Below are positions 34,773-44,277 of a stretch of DNA of 64,000 bases, in pieces. The stretch lies in the NCBI RefSeq assembly GCF_021172045.1, contig NZ_CP087164.1, positions 2,232,001-2,296,000 on the forward strand, in the 5' to 3' direction. This DNA is from Capillimicrobium parvum (lineage in GTDB: Bacteria > Actinomycetota > Thermoleophilia > Solirubrobacterales > Solirubrobacteraceae). A program made the translations under genes and the position numbers. The stretch's first letter is position 1. Every line of letters starts with the position of its first letter. A model generated the notes under the pieces. The model worked only from the letters and a program-made list of their open reading frames with translations, made no database searches and had not been told where the DNA came from.

Positions 34773-35720
34773 ATGGCAGGGCTCATCGTTCTCGGCGTGC
34801 TGATCCTCTTCGCGCTCTTCGTCGCGTTCAAGACGATCCGCATCATCCCGCAGGCTCGGACCGGCGTCGTCGAGCGTCTCGGCCGCTACAGCCGCACGCT
34901 TCAGCCGGGTCTGGCGATCGTCATCCCGTTCATCGACCGGGTGCGACCGCTCCTGGACATGCGCGAGCAGGTCGTGCCGTTCCAGCCGCAGCCGGTGATC
35001 ACCGAGGACAACGTCACCGTGCAGATCGACACGGTCCTCTACTTCACGATCACCGAGGCGAAGTCCGCGACCTACGAGATCGCCAACCCGCTGCAGGCGA
35101 TCGAGCAGCTGACGATCACCACGCTGCGCAACGTCGTCGGCGGCATGACGCTCGAGGAGACGCTGACCAGCCGTGATGCGGTCAACAGCCAGCTGCGCGT
35201 CGTGCTCGACGAGGCCACCGGCAAGTGGGGCATCCGGATCAACCGCGTGGAGATCAAGTCGATCGAGCCGCCGGCGTCGATCCAGGAGGCGATGGAGAAG
35301 CAGATGCGCGCCGAGCGCGACCGCCGCGCCGCGATCCTCACCGCGGAGGGCGTCAAGCAGTCGCAGGTGCTGACCGCCGAGGGCGAGAAGCAGTCCGCGA
35401 TCCTCCGTGCCCAGGGCGAGCGCGAGTCGGCGGTGCTGCGGTCCGAGGGCGAGGCGAAGGCGATCGGCACGGTGTTCGAGGCGATCCACTCCGGCAACCC
35501 GGACGGGCCGCTGCTGAGCTACCAGTACCTGCAGATGCTGCCGCAGATCGCCAAGGGCGACGCGAACAAGATCTGGGTGATCCCGTCGGAGCTGACGAAC
35601 GCGCTCGGCAACCTCGGCAATCGGCTGAACCTCGACCCGGGCCAGCCGGCCCAGGACCGTCCGGCGGACAACGGGCCCGTCACGCCCCCGGTGCCGCCGC
35701 CGACCGAGCCCCCGCGCTGA
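34773..35720 (+). CDS. SPFH/stomatin-family membrane protein (QmcA-like)
   Basis: A 315-residue SPFH protein. One N-terminal membrane anchor (residues 2-22) is followed by the Band 7 domain (VVERLGRYSRTLQPGLAIVI, then MREQVVPFQPQPVIT). A charged coiled coil follows (ERDRRAAILTAEGVKQSQ), and then a Pro-rich tail. Such proteins oligomerise into membrane rings or microdomains and often influence membrane proteases. A GGGAGG site 8 bases upstream of the ATG supports the start. It pairs with the NfeD-like gene. Confidence 0.92.
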   Translation: MAGLIVLGVLILFALFVAFKTIRIIPQARTGVVERLGRYSRTLQPGLAIVIPFIDRVRPLLDMREQVVPFQPQPVITEDNVTVQIDTVLYFTITEAKSATYEIANPLQAIEQLTITTLRNVVGGMTLEETLTSRDAVNSQLRVVLDEATGKWGIRINRVEIKSIEPPASIQEAMEKQMRAERDRRAAILTAEGVKQSQVLTAEGEKQSAILRAQGERESAVLRSEGEAKAIGTVFEAIHSGNPDGPLLSYQYLQMLPQIAKGDANKIWVIPSELTNALGNLGNRLNLDPGQPAQDRPADNGPVTPPVPPPTEPPR

Positions 35721-36959
35721 TCAGACAAGCACGCCTTCGGTCGCGGCCACGAGCGGGATCTCGGCCCGCACCGTGGTCCCGGCGCCGGGCGCGCTGGTGA
35801 CGCGCAGGACGCCGTCGAGCGCCGCGACCCGGTCCGCGAGCCCGCGCAGGCCCGAGCCGCTGCTCGGGTCGGCACCGCCGACACCGTCGTCGGCGACCTC
35901 CACGACGAGCCGGCCGACGTCCGGCCGCGCACGTACCACGACCTCGTCGGCCTGCGCGTACTTGGCGACGTTCACGAGGCACTCGGCGACGACGAAGTAG
36001 GCGGCGGCCTCGGTGGCGGGCGGCAGCCGCTCGCCGGGGATCTCCGCGACGGTCACGTCGACCGGCGCGCGCGCCGCGAGCTCCTCGATCGCGGGCCCGA
36101 GCCCGCACTCGGTGAGGACCGCGGGGTGGATGCCGCGAGCGAGGTCACGCAGGTCCCCGAGCGCGAGCTTGGCCTCCTCGTGCGCCTCCGCCACGAGCGT
36201 GTCGGCGCCGTCACCGCCGTCCTGCAGGCGCTTGCGGGCCATGCCGAGCTTCAGCGACAGCGCGACGAGGCGCTGCTGCGCCCCGTCATGGAGGTCGCGC
36301 TCGATGCGCCGGCGCGCCTCGTCGGCCGCCTCGATGATGCGCGCCTGGCTCGAGCGCAGGTCGTCGACGCGGGCCGTGAGCTCCGGGTCCGGCGAAGAGG
36401 CGAGCACGAGCTTCGCCCACGCGCCGTGCACGCGGCCGAGCCGGTCGAGGATGTGCCAGCTCAGCCAGGACAGGAGCACGCCGAGCGGGACCAGCGCGAG
36501 CGCCTCGGGCAGGGTGTCGGCGTTGAAGAGGCCGGCGTCGATCCCGTCGGGGACGGCCCAGTAGTAGAGGGGCGCGAACAGCGTGCCGGCCGACGCGGTG
36601 ATGAGCACGACGGCGACGACCGTCCAGACCAGACCGAGCGGGAACTGGACGAGGAGGTAGACGAAGTCCTTCCAGGTCTGAGGGTCCCCGAGCCGGGTCA
36701 TGATCTGCGCCCACAGCCCGGGCCGGCCGGGGCGGCGGTAGTGCGCCGAGGCGTCGGTGCCGATCAGGGCCTTGACGAGGATCCGCTCGCCCTCGGCCAT
36801 CCAGCGCACCGCCCACAGCATCGCGACGAGGATCGGCAGGCCGATCAGCGTGATGGCCAGGCCGATGCCCATCGAGATCCCGGTGACGAGAACGCAGAAC
36901 CACGCGACGCCCAGCCAGAAGCTGAGCAGGAGGTACAGCGTGCGGCGCAGCGGCAGCAT
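35721..36959 (-). CDS. NarL-type sensor histidine kinase, orphan
   Basis: A 412-residue membrane kinase. The N-terminal half has four hydrophobic segments and matches the putative sensor domain found in actinobacterial kinases. The HisKA_3 phosphoacceptor is [20 protein letters not shown], and the ATPase has the N box [12 protein letters not shown] and the G box [18 protein letters not shown]. No response regulator gene is adjacent, which is unusual for this family. ATG 36959 is chosen over GTG 36968 because TAGCGT is 7 bases before it. Confidence 0.9.
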   Translation of the reverse strand: MLPLRRTLYLLLSFWLGVAWFCVLVTGISMGIGLAITLIGLPILVAMLWAVRWMAEGERILVKALIGTDASAHYRRPGRPGLWAQIMTRLGDPQTWKDFVYLLVQFPLGLVWTVVAVVLITASAGTLFAPLYYWAVPDGIDAGLFNADTLPEALALVPLGVLLSWLSWHILDRLGRVHGAWAKLVLASSPDPELTARVDDLRSSQARIIEAADEARRRIERDLHDGAQQRLVALSLKLGMARKRLQDGGDGADTLVAEAHEEAKLALGDLRDLARGIHPAVLTECGLGPAIEELAARAPVDVTVAEIPGERLPPATEAAAYFVVAECLVNVAKYAQADEVVVRARPDVGRLVVEVADDGVGGADPSSGSGLRGLADRVAALDGVLRVTSAPGAGTTVRAEIPLVAATEGVLV

Positions 36960-36966
36960 CGCCGGC

Positions 36967-36972
36967 ACGCTA
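36967..36972 (-). promoter_or_regulatory. -10-like TAGCGT for the histidine kinase
   Basis: On the minus strand TAGCGT lies 7 bases before ATG 36959. Confidence 0.42.
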
Positions 36973-37007
36973 GCCAGCGGACGTGGCGCGGCCCATACGG
37001 CTAGCCC

Positions 37008-37013
37008 TACTCT
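37008..37013 (+). promoter_or_regulatory. -10-like TACTCT for ffh
   Basis: TACTCT lies 8 bases before GTG 37022. A GAGGAC stretch lies in between. Confidence 0.42.
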
Positions 37014-37021
37014 TGAGGACG

Positions 37022-38362
37022 GTGTTCGACGCGCTCTCCGACAAGCTCCAGGCCACGCTGTCCGACGTCCGTGCCCGCGGCACGCTGACCGAGGACGACA
37101 TCAACAAGGCGATGCGCGAGATCCGCCTCGCGCTGCTCGAGGCCGACGTCAACTTCAAGGTCGTCAAGTCGTTCACGGCGAACGTGAAGGAGCGGGCGCT
37201 CGGCGCCGACGTGCTCGGCCAGCTCAACCCGGGCCAGCAGGTCGTCAAGATCGTCAGCGACGAGCTGACGTCGCTCATGGGCGGCGCGGCGGCCGGGGTC
37301 TCGTTCTCGCCGCGGCCGCCGACCGTGATCCTCATGGCCGGCCTGCAGGGCTCCGGCAAGACGACGGCCACGGCGAAGCTCGCCCGCCACCTGCGCGAGC
37401 AGAACGGCTCGTCGGTCGCGGTGGCCGCGTGCGACGTGTACCGCCCGGCCGCGGTGGACCAGCTCGTGAAGGTGGGCGCGCAGGCGGGCGCGACCGTGTA
37501 CGAGCAGGGCACGGACCGCGACCCCGTCGACATCGCCGGCTGGGCGCTCGACCGCGCCAAGCAGGAGGGCAAGGACGTCCTCATCGTCGACACGAGCGGC
37601 CGGCTGCACGTGGACGAGCGCCTCATGGACGAGCTCGTGCGCATTCGCAAGGTCGTCAGGCCGCACACGATCCTGCTGGTGGTCGACGCGATGACCGGCC
37701 AGGACGCGGTCAACGTCGCCGAGCAGTTCGCGCAGGCGGTCCAGTTCGACGGCGTCGTGATGACCAAGCTCGACGGCGATGCGCGCGGCGGCGCGGCGCT
37801 CTCGGTCAAGGCGGTCACGGGCAAGCCCATCCTCTTCGCGTCCACGGGCGAGAAGCTCGACCAGTTCGAGCGCTTCCACCCGGATCGCATGGCGCAGCGG
37901 ATCCTCGGCATGGGCGACGTCATGTCGCTCATCGAGAAGGCCGAGTCGCAGTTCGACGAGGACCAGGCCAAGGATCTCGAGAAGCGGCTGCGCAAGGGCG
38001 AGTTCACGCTCGAGGACTTCCTGTCGCAGCTGAGGATGATGCGCAAGATGGGCCCGCTGCAGTCGCTGCTGGGAATGATCCCGGGCTTCGCCGGCAACCA
38101 GCTGAAGAACATGAAGGTCGACGAGCGCGAGCTCGACCGCGTCCAGGCGATCATCCTGTCGATGACCGTGGAGGAGCGCCGGCGCCCGGAGCTCATCAAC
38201 GGGTCTCGGCGCCTGCGGATCGCCAAGGGCTCGGGCACGAGCGTCCAGCAGGTCAACGGGCTCGTCAAGCAGTTCGGCCAGATGCGCAAGGTCATGCAGC
38301 AGCTCGGCAAGGGCAAGATGCCCGACATGGCCGCGCTGATGCGCCAGGGCGGGATGCGCTGA
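37022..38362 (+). CDS. ffh: Signal recognition particle protein Ffh
   Basis: A 446-residue SRP54 homologue that binds SRP RNA and signal peptides. The N domain opens [19 protein letters not shown]. The G domain has [28 protein letters not shown] and [14 protein letters not shown]. The M domain begins after [13 protein letters not shown] and ends in a Met-rich segment ([17 protein letters not shown]). GTG 37022 gives the family start, and 13 extra upstream codons are rejected. The SRP RNA gene was not found in the window. Confidence 0.96.
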   Translation: MFDALSDKLQATLSDVRARGTLTEDDINKAMREIRLALLEADVNFKVVKSFTANVKERALGADVLGQLNPGQQVVKIVSDELTSLMGGAAAGVSFSPRPPTVILMAGLQGSGKTTATAKLARHLREQNGSSVAVAACDVYRPAAVDQLVKVGAQAGATVYEQGTDRDPVDIAGWALDRAKQEGKDVLIVDTSGRLHVDERLMDELVRIRKVVRPHTILLVVDAMTGQDAVNVAEQFAQAVQFDGVVMTKLDGDARGGAALSVKAVTGKPILFASTGEKLDQFERFHPDRMAQRILGMGDVMSLIEKAESQFDEDQAKDLEKRLRKGEFTLEDFLSQLRMMRKMGPLQSLLGMIPGFAGNQLKNMKVDERELDRVQAIILSMTVEERRRPELINGSRRLRIAKGSGTSVQQVNGLVKQFGQMRKVMQQLGKGKMPDMAALMRQGGMR

Positions 38363-38387
38363 CCGGCAGCCGCCTCGCGCGAGCCGC

Positions 38388-38393
38388 TACTCT
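38388..38393 (+). promoter_or_regulatory. -10-like TACTCT for rpsP
   Basis: TACTCT lies 10 bases before the rpsP ATG. Confidence 0.42.
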
Positions 38394-38403
38394 CTGGCCA
38401 CCT

Positions 38404-38646
38404 ATGGCAGTTCGACTTCGACTCACCCGCATCGGCGGGAAGAAGGACCCGGTCTGGCGCGTCGTCGTCGCCGACCAGCGGTCCCCGCGCGACGGCCGAG
38501 TGATCGAGACCGTCGGCCACTACAACGCCCAGACCGAGCCGTCGACCATCCGGCTCGACGAGGAGCGCATCCGCGCCTGGCTCGATCGCGGCGCGCAGCC
38601 GACGAACACGGTGCGCAAGCTCATGCGCATCCAGGGCATCTCCTAG
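38404..38646 (+). CDS. rpsP: 30S ribosomal protein S16
   Basis: An 80-residue S16 with the canonical start [20 protein letters not shown] and the segment [18 protein letters not shown]. It begins the conserved rpsP-khpA-rimM-trmD-rplS cluster. Confidence 0.97.
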   Translation: MAVRLRLTRIGGKKDPVWRVVVADQRSPRDGRVIETVGHYNAQTEPSTIRLDEERIRAWLDRGAQPTNTVRKLMRIQGIS

Positions 38647-38655
38647 CCCGAACCG

Positions 38656-38889
38656 ATGAAGGAACTGCTCGAGGAGCTCGCCCGCCGGCTGGTCGACGAG
38701 CCCGATGCGGTGTCGGTCGAGCAGTTCGAGGAGGACGACGGGACGATCGTCCTCGAGTTGGCGGTGGCGGACGACGACTACGGGAAGGTCATCGGCCGCG
38801 GCGGTCGCACCGCGCACGCGCTGCGCACCGTCGTGAAGGCTGCCGCGGTGAAGGAGAACCGCCGCGTCCTCGTCGACATCGTCGAGTGA
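38656..38889 (+). CDS. khpA: KH-domain RNA-binding protein KhpA
   Basis: A 77-residue single KH domain with the RNA-binding loop VIGRGGRTAHALRTVV. In Gram-positives KhpA (YlqC) sits between rpsP and rimM and affects cell elongation and sRNA function, often together with KhpB. It has no other domain. Confidence 0.92.
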   Translation: MKELLEELARRLVDEPDAVSVEQFEEDDGTIVLELAVADDDYGKVIGRGGRTAHALRTVVKAAAVKENRRVLVDIVE

Positions 38890-38890
38890 G

Positions 38891-39367
38891 CTGCTGGTCG
38901 GCGTCGTCGGCAGGCCGCACGGCCTCGACGGCTCGTTCCACGTCGTGCGCCCCCGCGCGGACCTGATCGCCGCGGCGGACGTGCTGACGGTCGCGGGCGT
39001 CGCGCGCACGGTGGAGCGCCGCGCCGGGACGGACGCCCGCCCGATCCTGCGCCTGACCGGCTGCGCCACGCGCACCGACGCCGAGGCGCTGCGGGGGCAG
39101 GATCTCCTCGCCCCGCGGTCGCTCGCCGCCCCGCTGGAGGACGACGAGTACTGGCCCGAGGACCTCGAGGGCTGCGACGTGGTCGACGGCGACCGCCGCG
39201 TCGGGGTCGTCGAGCGGCTGCTGGCGTATCCGTCCTGCGAGCTGCTCGAGGTGCGCCGTGACGAGGGCGGCCCCCTCCTCGTCCCGATGGTGCGCGACGC
39301 GATCCGCGGCGTCGACGTCGCGGCGCGCGTGATCGAGATCGACCTCGCGTTCCTCGGGGAGGCCTGA
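38891..39367 (+). CDS. rimM: 16S rRNA processing protein RimM, non-canonical start
   Basis: RimM helps 30S assembly through its N-terminal RimM domain ([20 protein letters not shown]) and a C-terminal PRC barrel ([32 protein letters not shown]). The frame contains no ATG, GTG or TTG before the conserved glycines. The first possible initiators are CTG at 38891 and 38894, one or four bases after the khpA stop. GTG 38945 would remove the conserved motif, and GTG 38886 is out of frame. Either CTG is the true start or one base is wrong nearby. The predicted length of 158 residues is normal. Confidence 0.8.
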   Translation: MLVGVVGRPHGLDGSFHVVRPRADLIAAADVLTVAGVARTVERRAGTDARPILRLTGCATRTDAEALRGQDLLAPRSLAAPLEDDEYWPEDLEGCDVVDGDRRVGVVERLLAYPSCELLEVRRDEGGPLLVPMVRDAIRGVDVAARVIEIDLAFLGEA

Positions 39368-39369
39368 GC

Positions 39370-40053
39370 GTGGGGATCGACATCGACGTCTTCACGTTGT
39401 TCCCGGAGTGGTTCGACTGGTTTCGCACCCAGCGCCACGTGCGCAACGTGATGGAGTCCGGCTCCTCGCTGGAATGCATCAACCCGCGCGACTTCACGAC
39501 GCTGTCGGGGCGGCAGGTCGACGACACGCCGTTCGGCGGGGGCGCGGGGATGGTGCTGCGCGTGGACGTGATGGAGCAGGCGCTGTCCGGTCACTACGGC
39601 GTGCAGGACGCGACGGTCGTGCGCGAGCAGCGGCGGTTGATCGCCCTGATCCCGGGCGGGCGGATCCTCGACGACGCCTACGTCAACGAGCTGGCGGCCG
39701 AGCCGTCGATCACGCTGCTGTGCGGCCGGTACGAGGGCTTCGACGAGCGCATCGTCCAGCATCTCGCCAGCGACACGCTGAGCGTGGGCCGCTACGTCCT
39801 CAGCGGCGGCGAGCTGGCGGCGATGGTCGTCTGCGACGCCGTGCTGCGCAAGCTGCCGGGCGCGCTGGGCCACGCCGATTCGGCCGAGGAGGAGTCGTTC
39901 TCGGACGCGCTGGGCGGCAACCCGGAGTACCCGCACTACACGCGCCCGGCGCAATGGCGCGGCCATGGCGTGCCGGACGTGCTCCTGTCGGGCAACCACG
40001 CGCTCGTGCGCCAGTGGCGGCGTGCGCGCAGCCAGGAGCGCGGCGGCGCGTAG
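39370..40053 (+). CDS. trmD: tRNA (guanine-37-N1) methyltransferase
   Basis: A 227-residue TrmD, a knotted SPOUT enzyme that methylates G37 of tRNAs to prevent frameshifting. Motifs include [13 protein letters not shown], the SAM-binding trefoil [14 protein letters not shown] and [13 protein letters not shown], and [23 protein letters not shown] 39370 begins two bases after the rimM stop. Confidence 0.97.
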   Translation: MGIDIDVFTLFPEWFDWFRTQRHVRNVMESGSSLECINPRDFTTLSGRQVDDTPFGGGAGMVLRVDVMEQALSGHYGVQDATVVREQRRLIALIPGGRILDDAYVNELAAEPSITLLCGRYEGFDERIVQHLASDTLSVGRYVLSGGELAAMVVCDAVLRKLPGALGHADSAEEESFSDALGGNPEYPHYTRPAQWRGHGVPDVLLSGNHALVRQWRRARSQERGGA

Positions 40054-40110
40054 GGCGCGACGCGCGCAGCGCCTGCGACCACCATGCGGCGGCCTGCCAC
40101 GGCGCTCCGC

Positions 40111-40116
40111 TACCAT
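40111..40116 (+). promoter_or_regulatory. -10-like TACCAT upstream of rplS
   Basis: TACCAT lies 56 bases before the rplS ATG, predicting a leader of about 50 bases. Unlike most other genes here this would not be leaderless, which would allow leader-based control of the ribosomal protein. Confidence 0.3.
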
Positions 40117-40172
40117 GGTCGCTCCGCGCTGGCTGCTTCTTGCACACCGACCACGGTCCGCGCGATTCCTCC

Positions 40173-40871
40173 ATGTCTTCCGTCATCGAAAGTCTCGAGC
40201 GCGCTCAGCTGCGCCGCGTCCCGGAGTTCCAAGCCGGTGACCGCGTCCGTGTCCACTTCCAGGTGATCGAGGGCTCGCGCCGACGCACCCAGGTCTTCGA
40301 GGGCGTCGTCATCAAGCGCCAAGGCCACGGCGTCCGCGAGACCTTCACGGTCCGCAAGCAGTCGTTCGGCGTGGGCGTCGAGCGCACGTTCCCCGTCCAC
40401 TCGCCGAAGATCGAGAAGATCGAGATCGCCGCGCGCGGCGACGTCCGGCGCGCGAAGCTCTACTACCTGCGCGAGCGGGTCGGCAAGCGGGCCCGGGTGC
40501 GCGAGCGCCGCTATGTCGGCCCCGAGCGTGCCGTCGCGCCCGGCCTCCTGCGGGACGAGACCGAGGCCGTCGACGCCCGCGGCGTCACCGCCGAGGAGTC
40601 GGTCGCCGACGAGGGCTCTCCGACCGACGGCGCCGCCACCGCTGGCGCGACCACGCCGGAGGCCGCCGCCGAGGCGACCGTCACGGACACGACGGCCGAC
40701 ACGACCACGACCGATGGCGGCGAGAGCGCCGCCAGTGCGGACGCCCCCCCGGACGCCGAGCCCGCCGATGCCTCCGCGGAGCAGGCCGAGGCGCCGGCAG
40801 AGACTGCCGAGGCGCCCACGCAGCCCACCGAGGCTGCCGAGGCCGAGGCTCCGGCTGACAAGAGCGCGTGA
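40173..40871 (+). CDS. rplS: 50S ribosomal protein L19 with long acidic tail
   Basis: The first 115 of 232 residues are a normal L19 ([39 protein letters not shown], and the basic [16 protein letters not shown]). The remaining ~115 residues are a low-complexity tail rich in Ala, Thr, Glu, Asp and Pro ([20 protein letters not shown]) with no predicted fold. Standard L19 lacks it. The tail continues smoothly to the TGA, which overlaps the lepB start, so it is in frame and probably translated. Confidence 0.95.
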   Translation: MSSVIESLERAQLRRVPEFQAGDRVRVHFQVIEGSRRRTQVFEGVVIKRQGHGVRETFTVRKQSFGVGVERTFPVHSPKIEKIEIAARGDVRRAKLYYLRERVGKRARVRERRYVGPERAVAPGLLRDETEAVDARGVTAEESVADEGSPTDGAATAGATTPEAAAEATVTDTTADTTTTDGGESAASADAPPDAEPADASAEQAEAPAETAEAPTQPTEAAEAEAPADKSA

Positions 40872-41494
40872 CGAAGCGCAAGAAACGCGAGCCCTGGACG
40901 GGCGCGTGGTTTCTGGAGCTCGCCATCATCATTGCGGTCGCCCTGGGCCTCGCCCTCGGCATCCAGGCGTTCATCGTCAAGCCGTACCGCATCCCGTCGG
41001 AGTCGATGGAGCCGACGCTCGACGTCGGCCAGCGGGTCCTGGTCAACCGCCTCGGCAACCGCTTCGGTGATCCGTCGGTCGGCGACATCCTGGTCTTCCA
41101 CCCGCCGAAGGGCGCCGAGACCGACACGTGCGGCGACCCTCAGACCGGGCCGGACCGCCGGCGGCCGTGCGACCTGCCGACCAAGCAGCGCGCCGACGTG
41201 AACTACATCAAGCGCGTCGTCGCGGGCCCGGGCGACAAGCTGTCGATCGTGGACGGGCATGCCGTCCTCAACGGCAAGCGCCAGAAGGAGTCGTTCATCA
41301 AGCCGTGTCCGGCGGGGAACCCGAACTGCTCGTTCCCGGGGACCATCACCATTCCCGCCGACCATTACTTCATGATGGGCGACAACCGTGGGGAGTCCGA
41401 CGACAGCCGATTCTGGGGGCCCGTTCCCCGAGACTGGATCATCGGCGGTGCCTTCGCCACCTACTGGCCCCCGAAGCGCATCGGGCTCCTCTAA
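40868..41494 (+). CDS. lepB: Signal peptidase I
   Basis: A 208-residue membrane protease that removes export signal peptides. One N-terminal helix (residues 14-35) is followed by the catalytic Ser in [10 protein letters not shown], the Lys in [14 protein letters not shown] and the box [16 protein letters not shown]. Cys pairs in [20 protein letters not shown] and [12 protein letters not shown] could form external disulfides. GTG 40868 overlaps the rplS stop (GTGA). Confidence 0.96.
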   Translation: MTKRKKREPWTGAWFLELAIIIAVALGLALGIQAFIVKPYRIPSESMEPTLDVGQRVLVNRLGNRFGDPSVGDILVFHPPKGAETDTCGDPQTGPDRRRPCDLPTKQRADVNYIKRVVAGPGDKLSIVDGHAVLNGKRQKESFIKPCPAGNPNCSFPGTITIPADHYFMMGDNRGESDDSRFWGPVPRDWIIGGAFATYWPPKRIGLL

Positions 41495-42158
41495 GCGGCC
41501 TGGCCCCAAGCGGGGGTCCGCCCATCGCGGGCGCCGCCTGTTCGCTCACGACCGCCGCCTCGGCATCCGCTTCGTCGCCGGCGCGGACGAGGCCGGGCGC
41601 GGCTGCCTCGCCGGTCCGCTCGTCGCGGCGGCGGTGCTCTTCGACTTCGAGCTGCTGCGCCCGTCCGACGTCCGCACGCTCGGCGCCCTCAACGACTCCA
41701 AGCAGCACACGCCCGAGGCGCGGGAGGAGCTCCTGCCGCGGGTCCTGCGCATCGCGACGAGGGTGCACGTCGTCTCGCGCTGCGCCCGGGGGATCGACGG
41801 GCGCGGCCTGCACCGCACGAACCTGGCGGCCCTGCGCGACGCCCTGCGTGGCGTCGCCGTGCCGGGCTGCATGTGCCTGAGCGACGGATTCTCGCTCGGC
41901 GCGGACTTCGAGCACGACACTCGCGCGATCGTGGATGGTGACGCGACGAGCGCCGCCATCGCAGCCGCCTCGATCGTCGCGAAGGTGACGCGCGACCGCT
42001 TCATGCACGGCGCGGACCAGCGCCATCCCGGCTGGGGCTTTCGCGAGCACGTGGGGTATTCCACGCCCGAGCACCGCGAGGCCATCATGCGCATCGGCGT
42101 CTCGCCCCTGCACCGCATGTCGTTTCAGTCCGCGGCGTACCAGCAGCTGACGCTGTAG
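41448..42158 (+). CDS. rnhB: Ribonuclease HII
   Basis: RNase HII removes ribonucleotides from DNA. Catalytic acids are visible in GADEAGRGCLAGPL and later in SDGF, followed by AAASIVAKVTRDRFM and GWGFREHVGYSTPEH. The start is uncertain. After the lepB stop there is no ATG, GTG or TTG before the conserved motif, so either GTG 41448 (47 bases inside lepB) or CTG 41538 is used. The coordinates given use GTG 41448, giving 236 residues. Confidence 0.88.
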   Translation: MPSPPTGPRSASGSSKRPGPKRGSAHRGRRLFAHDRRLGIRFVAGADEAGRGCLAGPLVAAAVLFDFELLRPSDVRTLGALNDSKQHTPEAREELLPRVLRIATRVHVVSRCARGIDGRGLHRTNLAALRDALRGVAVPGCMCLSDGFSLGADFEHDTRAIVDGDATSAAIAAASIVAKVTRDRFMHGADQRHPGWGFREHVGYSTPEHREAIMRIGVSPLHRMSFQSAAYQQLTL

Positions 42159-42205
42159 GAGCCGAGCGGACCGGTCGTCGCACGTCGCGGTACGGTCGGG
42201 CAGCA

Positions 42206-42574
42206 TCAGAAGGCGCCCTCGAGGTGGTCGAGGCACACGAGGTGCCCCGCCGGGTCGATGATCACGCCGATCGCATCGAAGCGCAGGCTCCCGGCGCGCG
42301 GCCGCTCGCTGGTCTCGTGCAGCCAGGCATGCGCCATGCGCCGCACCTGCCGGCGCTTGCGCTCGTCGAGCGTGGCCCACGGCGTACCGGAGCCCGCCCG
42401 GCGCGTCTTGACCTCCGCGAAGACCAGCACGTCGCCTCCGTACGCGATCAGGTCGAGCTCGCCGAACCGCGTGCGGTGGTTGCGCGCGACGATCGCGAGC
42501 CCCCGCCGCTCGAGGTGCGCAGCGGCATGGTCCTCGCCGAGGCGGCCGAGTCGGTGGCGGAGGTCGTCGGACAT
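42206..42574 (-). CDS. yraN: UPF0102 (YraN) endonuclease-like protein
   Basis: A 122-residue YraN protein with a PD-(D/E)XK-like core: GRLGEDHAAAHL, NHRTRFGELDLIA (Glu-Leu-Asp) and VFAEVKTRR (Glu-Val-Lys). YraN is usually next to comM and dprA, genes for DNA uptake and recombination. ATG 42574 is preferred over 42598 and GTG 42613 because TACGGT is 7 bases upstream of it. Confidence 0.88.
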   Translation of the reverse strand: MSDDLRHRLGRLGEDHAAAHLERRGLAIVARNHRTRFGELDLIAYGGDVLVFAEVKTRRAGSGTPWATLDERKRRQVRRMAHAWLHETSERPRAGSLRFDAIGVIIDPAGHLVCLDHLEGAF

Positions 42575-42581
42575 GACGGCG

Positions 42582-42587
42582 ACCGTA
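42582..42587 (-). promoter_or_regulatory. -10-like TACGGT for yraN
   Basis: On the minus strand TACGGT lies 7 bases before ATG 42574. Confidence 0.42.
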
Positions 42588-42596
42588 CGCCTGGTC

Positions 42597-42735
42597 ATGT
42601 GACGGATCAGCACCTCACCGTTCCAACTTCGTCACGGGAACGTCACGGATCGGCAACGTGCCCGCAGACGTCGCGAAGCCGCCGCAACCGCGTGACGAAC
42701 TTGTGACGTTCACGTGCTGATTCGTGACACGTCCC
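42597..42735. promoter_or_regulatory. Region of repeated GTGACG/CGTCAC sites between yraN and comM
   Basis: GTGACG or its complement CGTCAC occurs five times between 42599 and 42710. GTGACGTTCAC near 42705-42715 is an 11-base inverted repeat (GTGA-CGT-TCAC). The cluster lies between divergent promoters of the DNA-uptake genes and could bind a regulator. The regulator is unknown. Confidence 0.4.
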
Positions 42736-42739
42736 TGCG

Positions 42740-42745
42740 TAGCGT
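42740..42745 (+). promoter_or_regulatory. -10-like TAGCGT for comM
   Basis: TAGCGT lies 8 bases before GTG 42754. Confidence 0.42.
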
Positions 42746-42753
42746 CGCCGACC

Positions 42754-44277
42754 GTGCTTGCCCGTGTCACCACCTTCTCGATCCGCGGACTCGATGTCCG
42801 CCCCGTCAGCGTCGAAGTCGACATCAGCCGCGGCCTGCCGGCGTTCACCATCGTCGGGCTCGGCGACACCGCCATCCGCGAGGCCCGGGAGCGGGTCCGC
42901 ACGGCGCTGCAGAACTCCGGCTTCGAGTTCCCGCTGTCGCGCATCGTCGCCAACCTCGCGCCCGCGCATCTGCGCAAGGGCGGCTCCGGGTTCGACCTCG
43001 CGATCGCGTGCGGCGTGCTCGCCGCCAGCGGCCAGGTCCCACTCGCGGCGCTCGAGCGCCGAGCGGTCTTCGGCGAGCTCTCGCTGACCGGTGCGCTGCG
43101 GCCGTGCCATGGGACGCTGGCGGTGGCCCAGGGCGCGCGGGCGGCCGGCCTCGACGGTCTCTTCGTGGCGCGCGAGACCGCCGCGGAGGCCGCGCTCGTC
43201 GACGAGCTGGAGGTCGCCGGCGCCGGCACGCTGCGCGATGTCGTCGAGATCCTGGACGGGACCACGGGGGTGCACGTGCCCGACGATGCGCTCCCCGTCG
43301 CACCTGTCCCGTCGGCCGAGCCGGACCTCTCGGACGTCCGTGGCCACGCCGCCCCCATCGAGGCGCTGCGGATCGCGGCGGCCGGCGGGCACAACCTCCT
43401 GCTCCGCGGGGCCCCGGGCACCGGCAAGACGATGCTCGCCCGGCGGCTGCCCGGGATCCTCCCGCCACTGAGCCGTCAGGAGGCGATCGACGTCACGCGC
43501 ATCCACTCGGTCACCGGGTTGCACCGGGGCGGCCGCCTGGTCGAGCGCCGGCCGTTTCGCGCGCCACATCACACGATCTCGGCGCCGGGCCTCGTCGGAG
43601 GTGGATCGCGACCGACGCCCGGCGAGGCGAGCCTGGCCCACCATGGCGTTCTGTTCCTGGACGAGCTCAGCGAGTTCACGCGCAGCGCCCTCGAGGCCCT
43701 GCGCCAGCCGCTCGAGGACGGACGGGTGGCGATCGTTCGCGGACAGCACACCGCGGTCTTTCCGACCCGGTTCGCGCTGGTGGCCGCGACGAACCCCTGT
43801 CCCTGCGGGTTCGGGCCGGGGTCGCCGCGCTGCCGGTGCAGCGAAAGCGACCACAGCCGCCACGCGCGCCGGCTCAGCGGCCCGCTGATCGACCGACTCG
43901 ACCTCGTCGTCGACGTGGAGAAGCCCGACGCCGCGTCGCTCGCCGGCCCGCCCGCGACCGACTCCGCCACGGTCCGGGCGCAGGTGACCGAGGCGCGGGA
44001 GCGCCAGGCCGCACGGCTGATCGGCACGGGGATGGCCTCCAATGCGCAGATGGATGCGGCGCTCGTGCGCCGCCACGCCCGCCTGGGTTCCGCCGCCCAG
44101 CGCGCCCTCGACGCCGCCTACAACGACGGTCGCCTCAGCGCCCGCGGCCGCGACCGCGTGCTCAAGGTCGCGCGCACGCTCGCCGACCTGGGAGGCCGGG
44201 CCGACGTCTCGGTCGAGGAGATGCACGTGGCGATCTCCCTGCGCGGCGAGCCCCACGGCGCGGAGCGCATCGCATGA
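42754..44277 (+). CDS. comM: ComM/YifB-family AAA+ ATPase
   Basis: A 507-residue Mg-chelatase-like AAA+ protein. The N-terminal Lon-type fold (LPAFTIVGLGDTAIREARER) is followed by Walker A GAPGTGKTML, RAPHHTISAPGLVGGG, Walker B GVLFLDELSEF and a Cys-rich loop NPCPCGFGPGSPRCRC. ComM extends branch migration during integration of transformed DNA. GTG 42754 fits the -10 spacing and the family N-terminus. It is coupled to dprA by ATGA. Confidence 0.95.
   Translation: MLARVTTFSIRGLDVRPVSVEVDISRGLPAFTIVGLGDTAIREARERVRTALQNSGFEFPLSRIVANLAPAHLRKGGSGFDLAIACGVLAASGQVPLAALERRAVFGELSLTGALRPCHGTLAVAQGARAAGLDGLFVARETAAEAALVDELEVAGAGTLRDVVEILDGTTGVHVPDDALPVAPVPSAEPDLSDVRGHAAPIEALRIAAAGGHNLLLRGAPGTGKTMLARRLPGILPPLSRQEAIDVTRIHSVTGLHRGGRLVERRPFRAPHHTISAPGLVGGGSRPTPGEASLAHHGVLFLDELSEFTRSALEALRQPLEDGRVAIVRGQHTAVFPTRFALVAATNPCPCGFGPGSPRCRCSESDHSRHARRLSGPLIDRLDLVVDVEKPDAASLAGPPATDSATVRAQVTEARERQAARLIGTGMASNAQMDAALVRRHARLGSAAQRALDAAYNDGRLSARGRDRVLKVARTLADLGGRADVSVEEMHVAISLRGEPHGAERIA

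Noticed and set aside
38886-38888. GTG 38886 overlapping the khpA stop as the rimM start
   Set aside because: It resembles the GTGA junctions seen elsewhere but is out of frame with RimM, unless the sequence contains an indel.
38945-39367. GTG 38945 as the rimM start
   Set aside because: It would remove the conserved N-terminal motif VGRPHGLDG.
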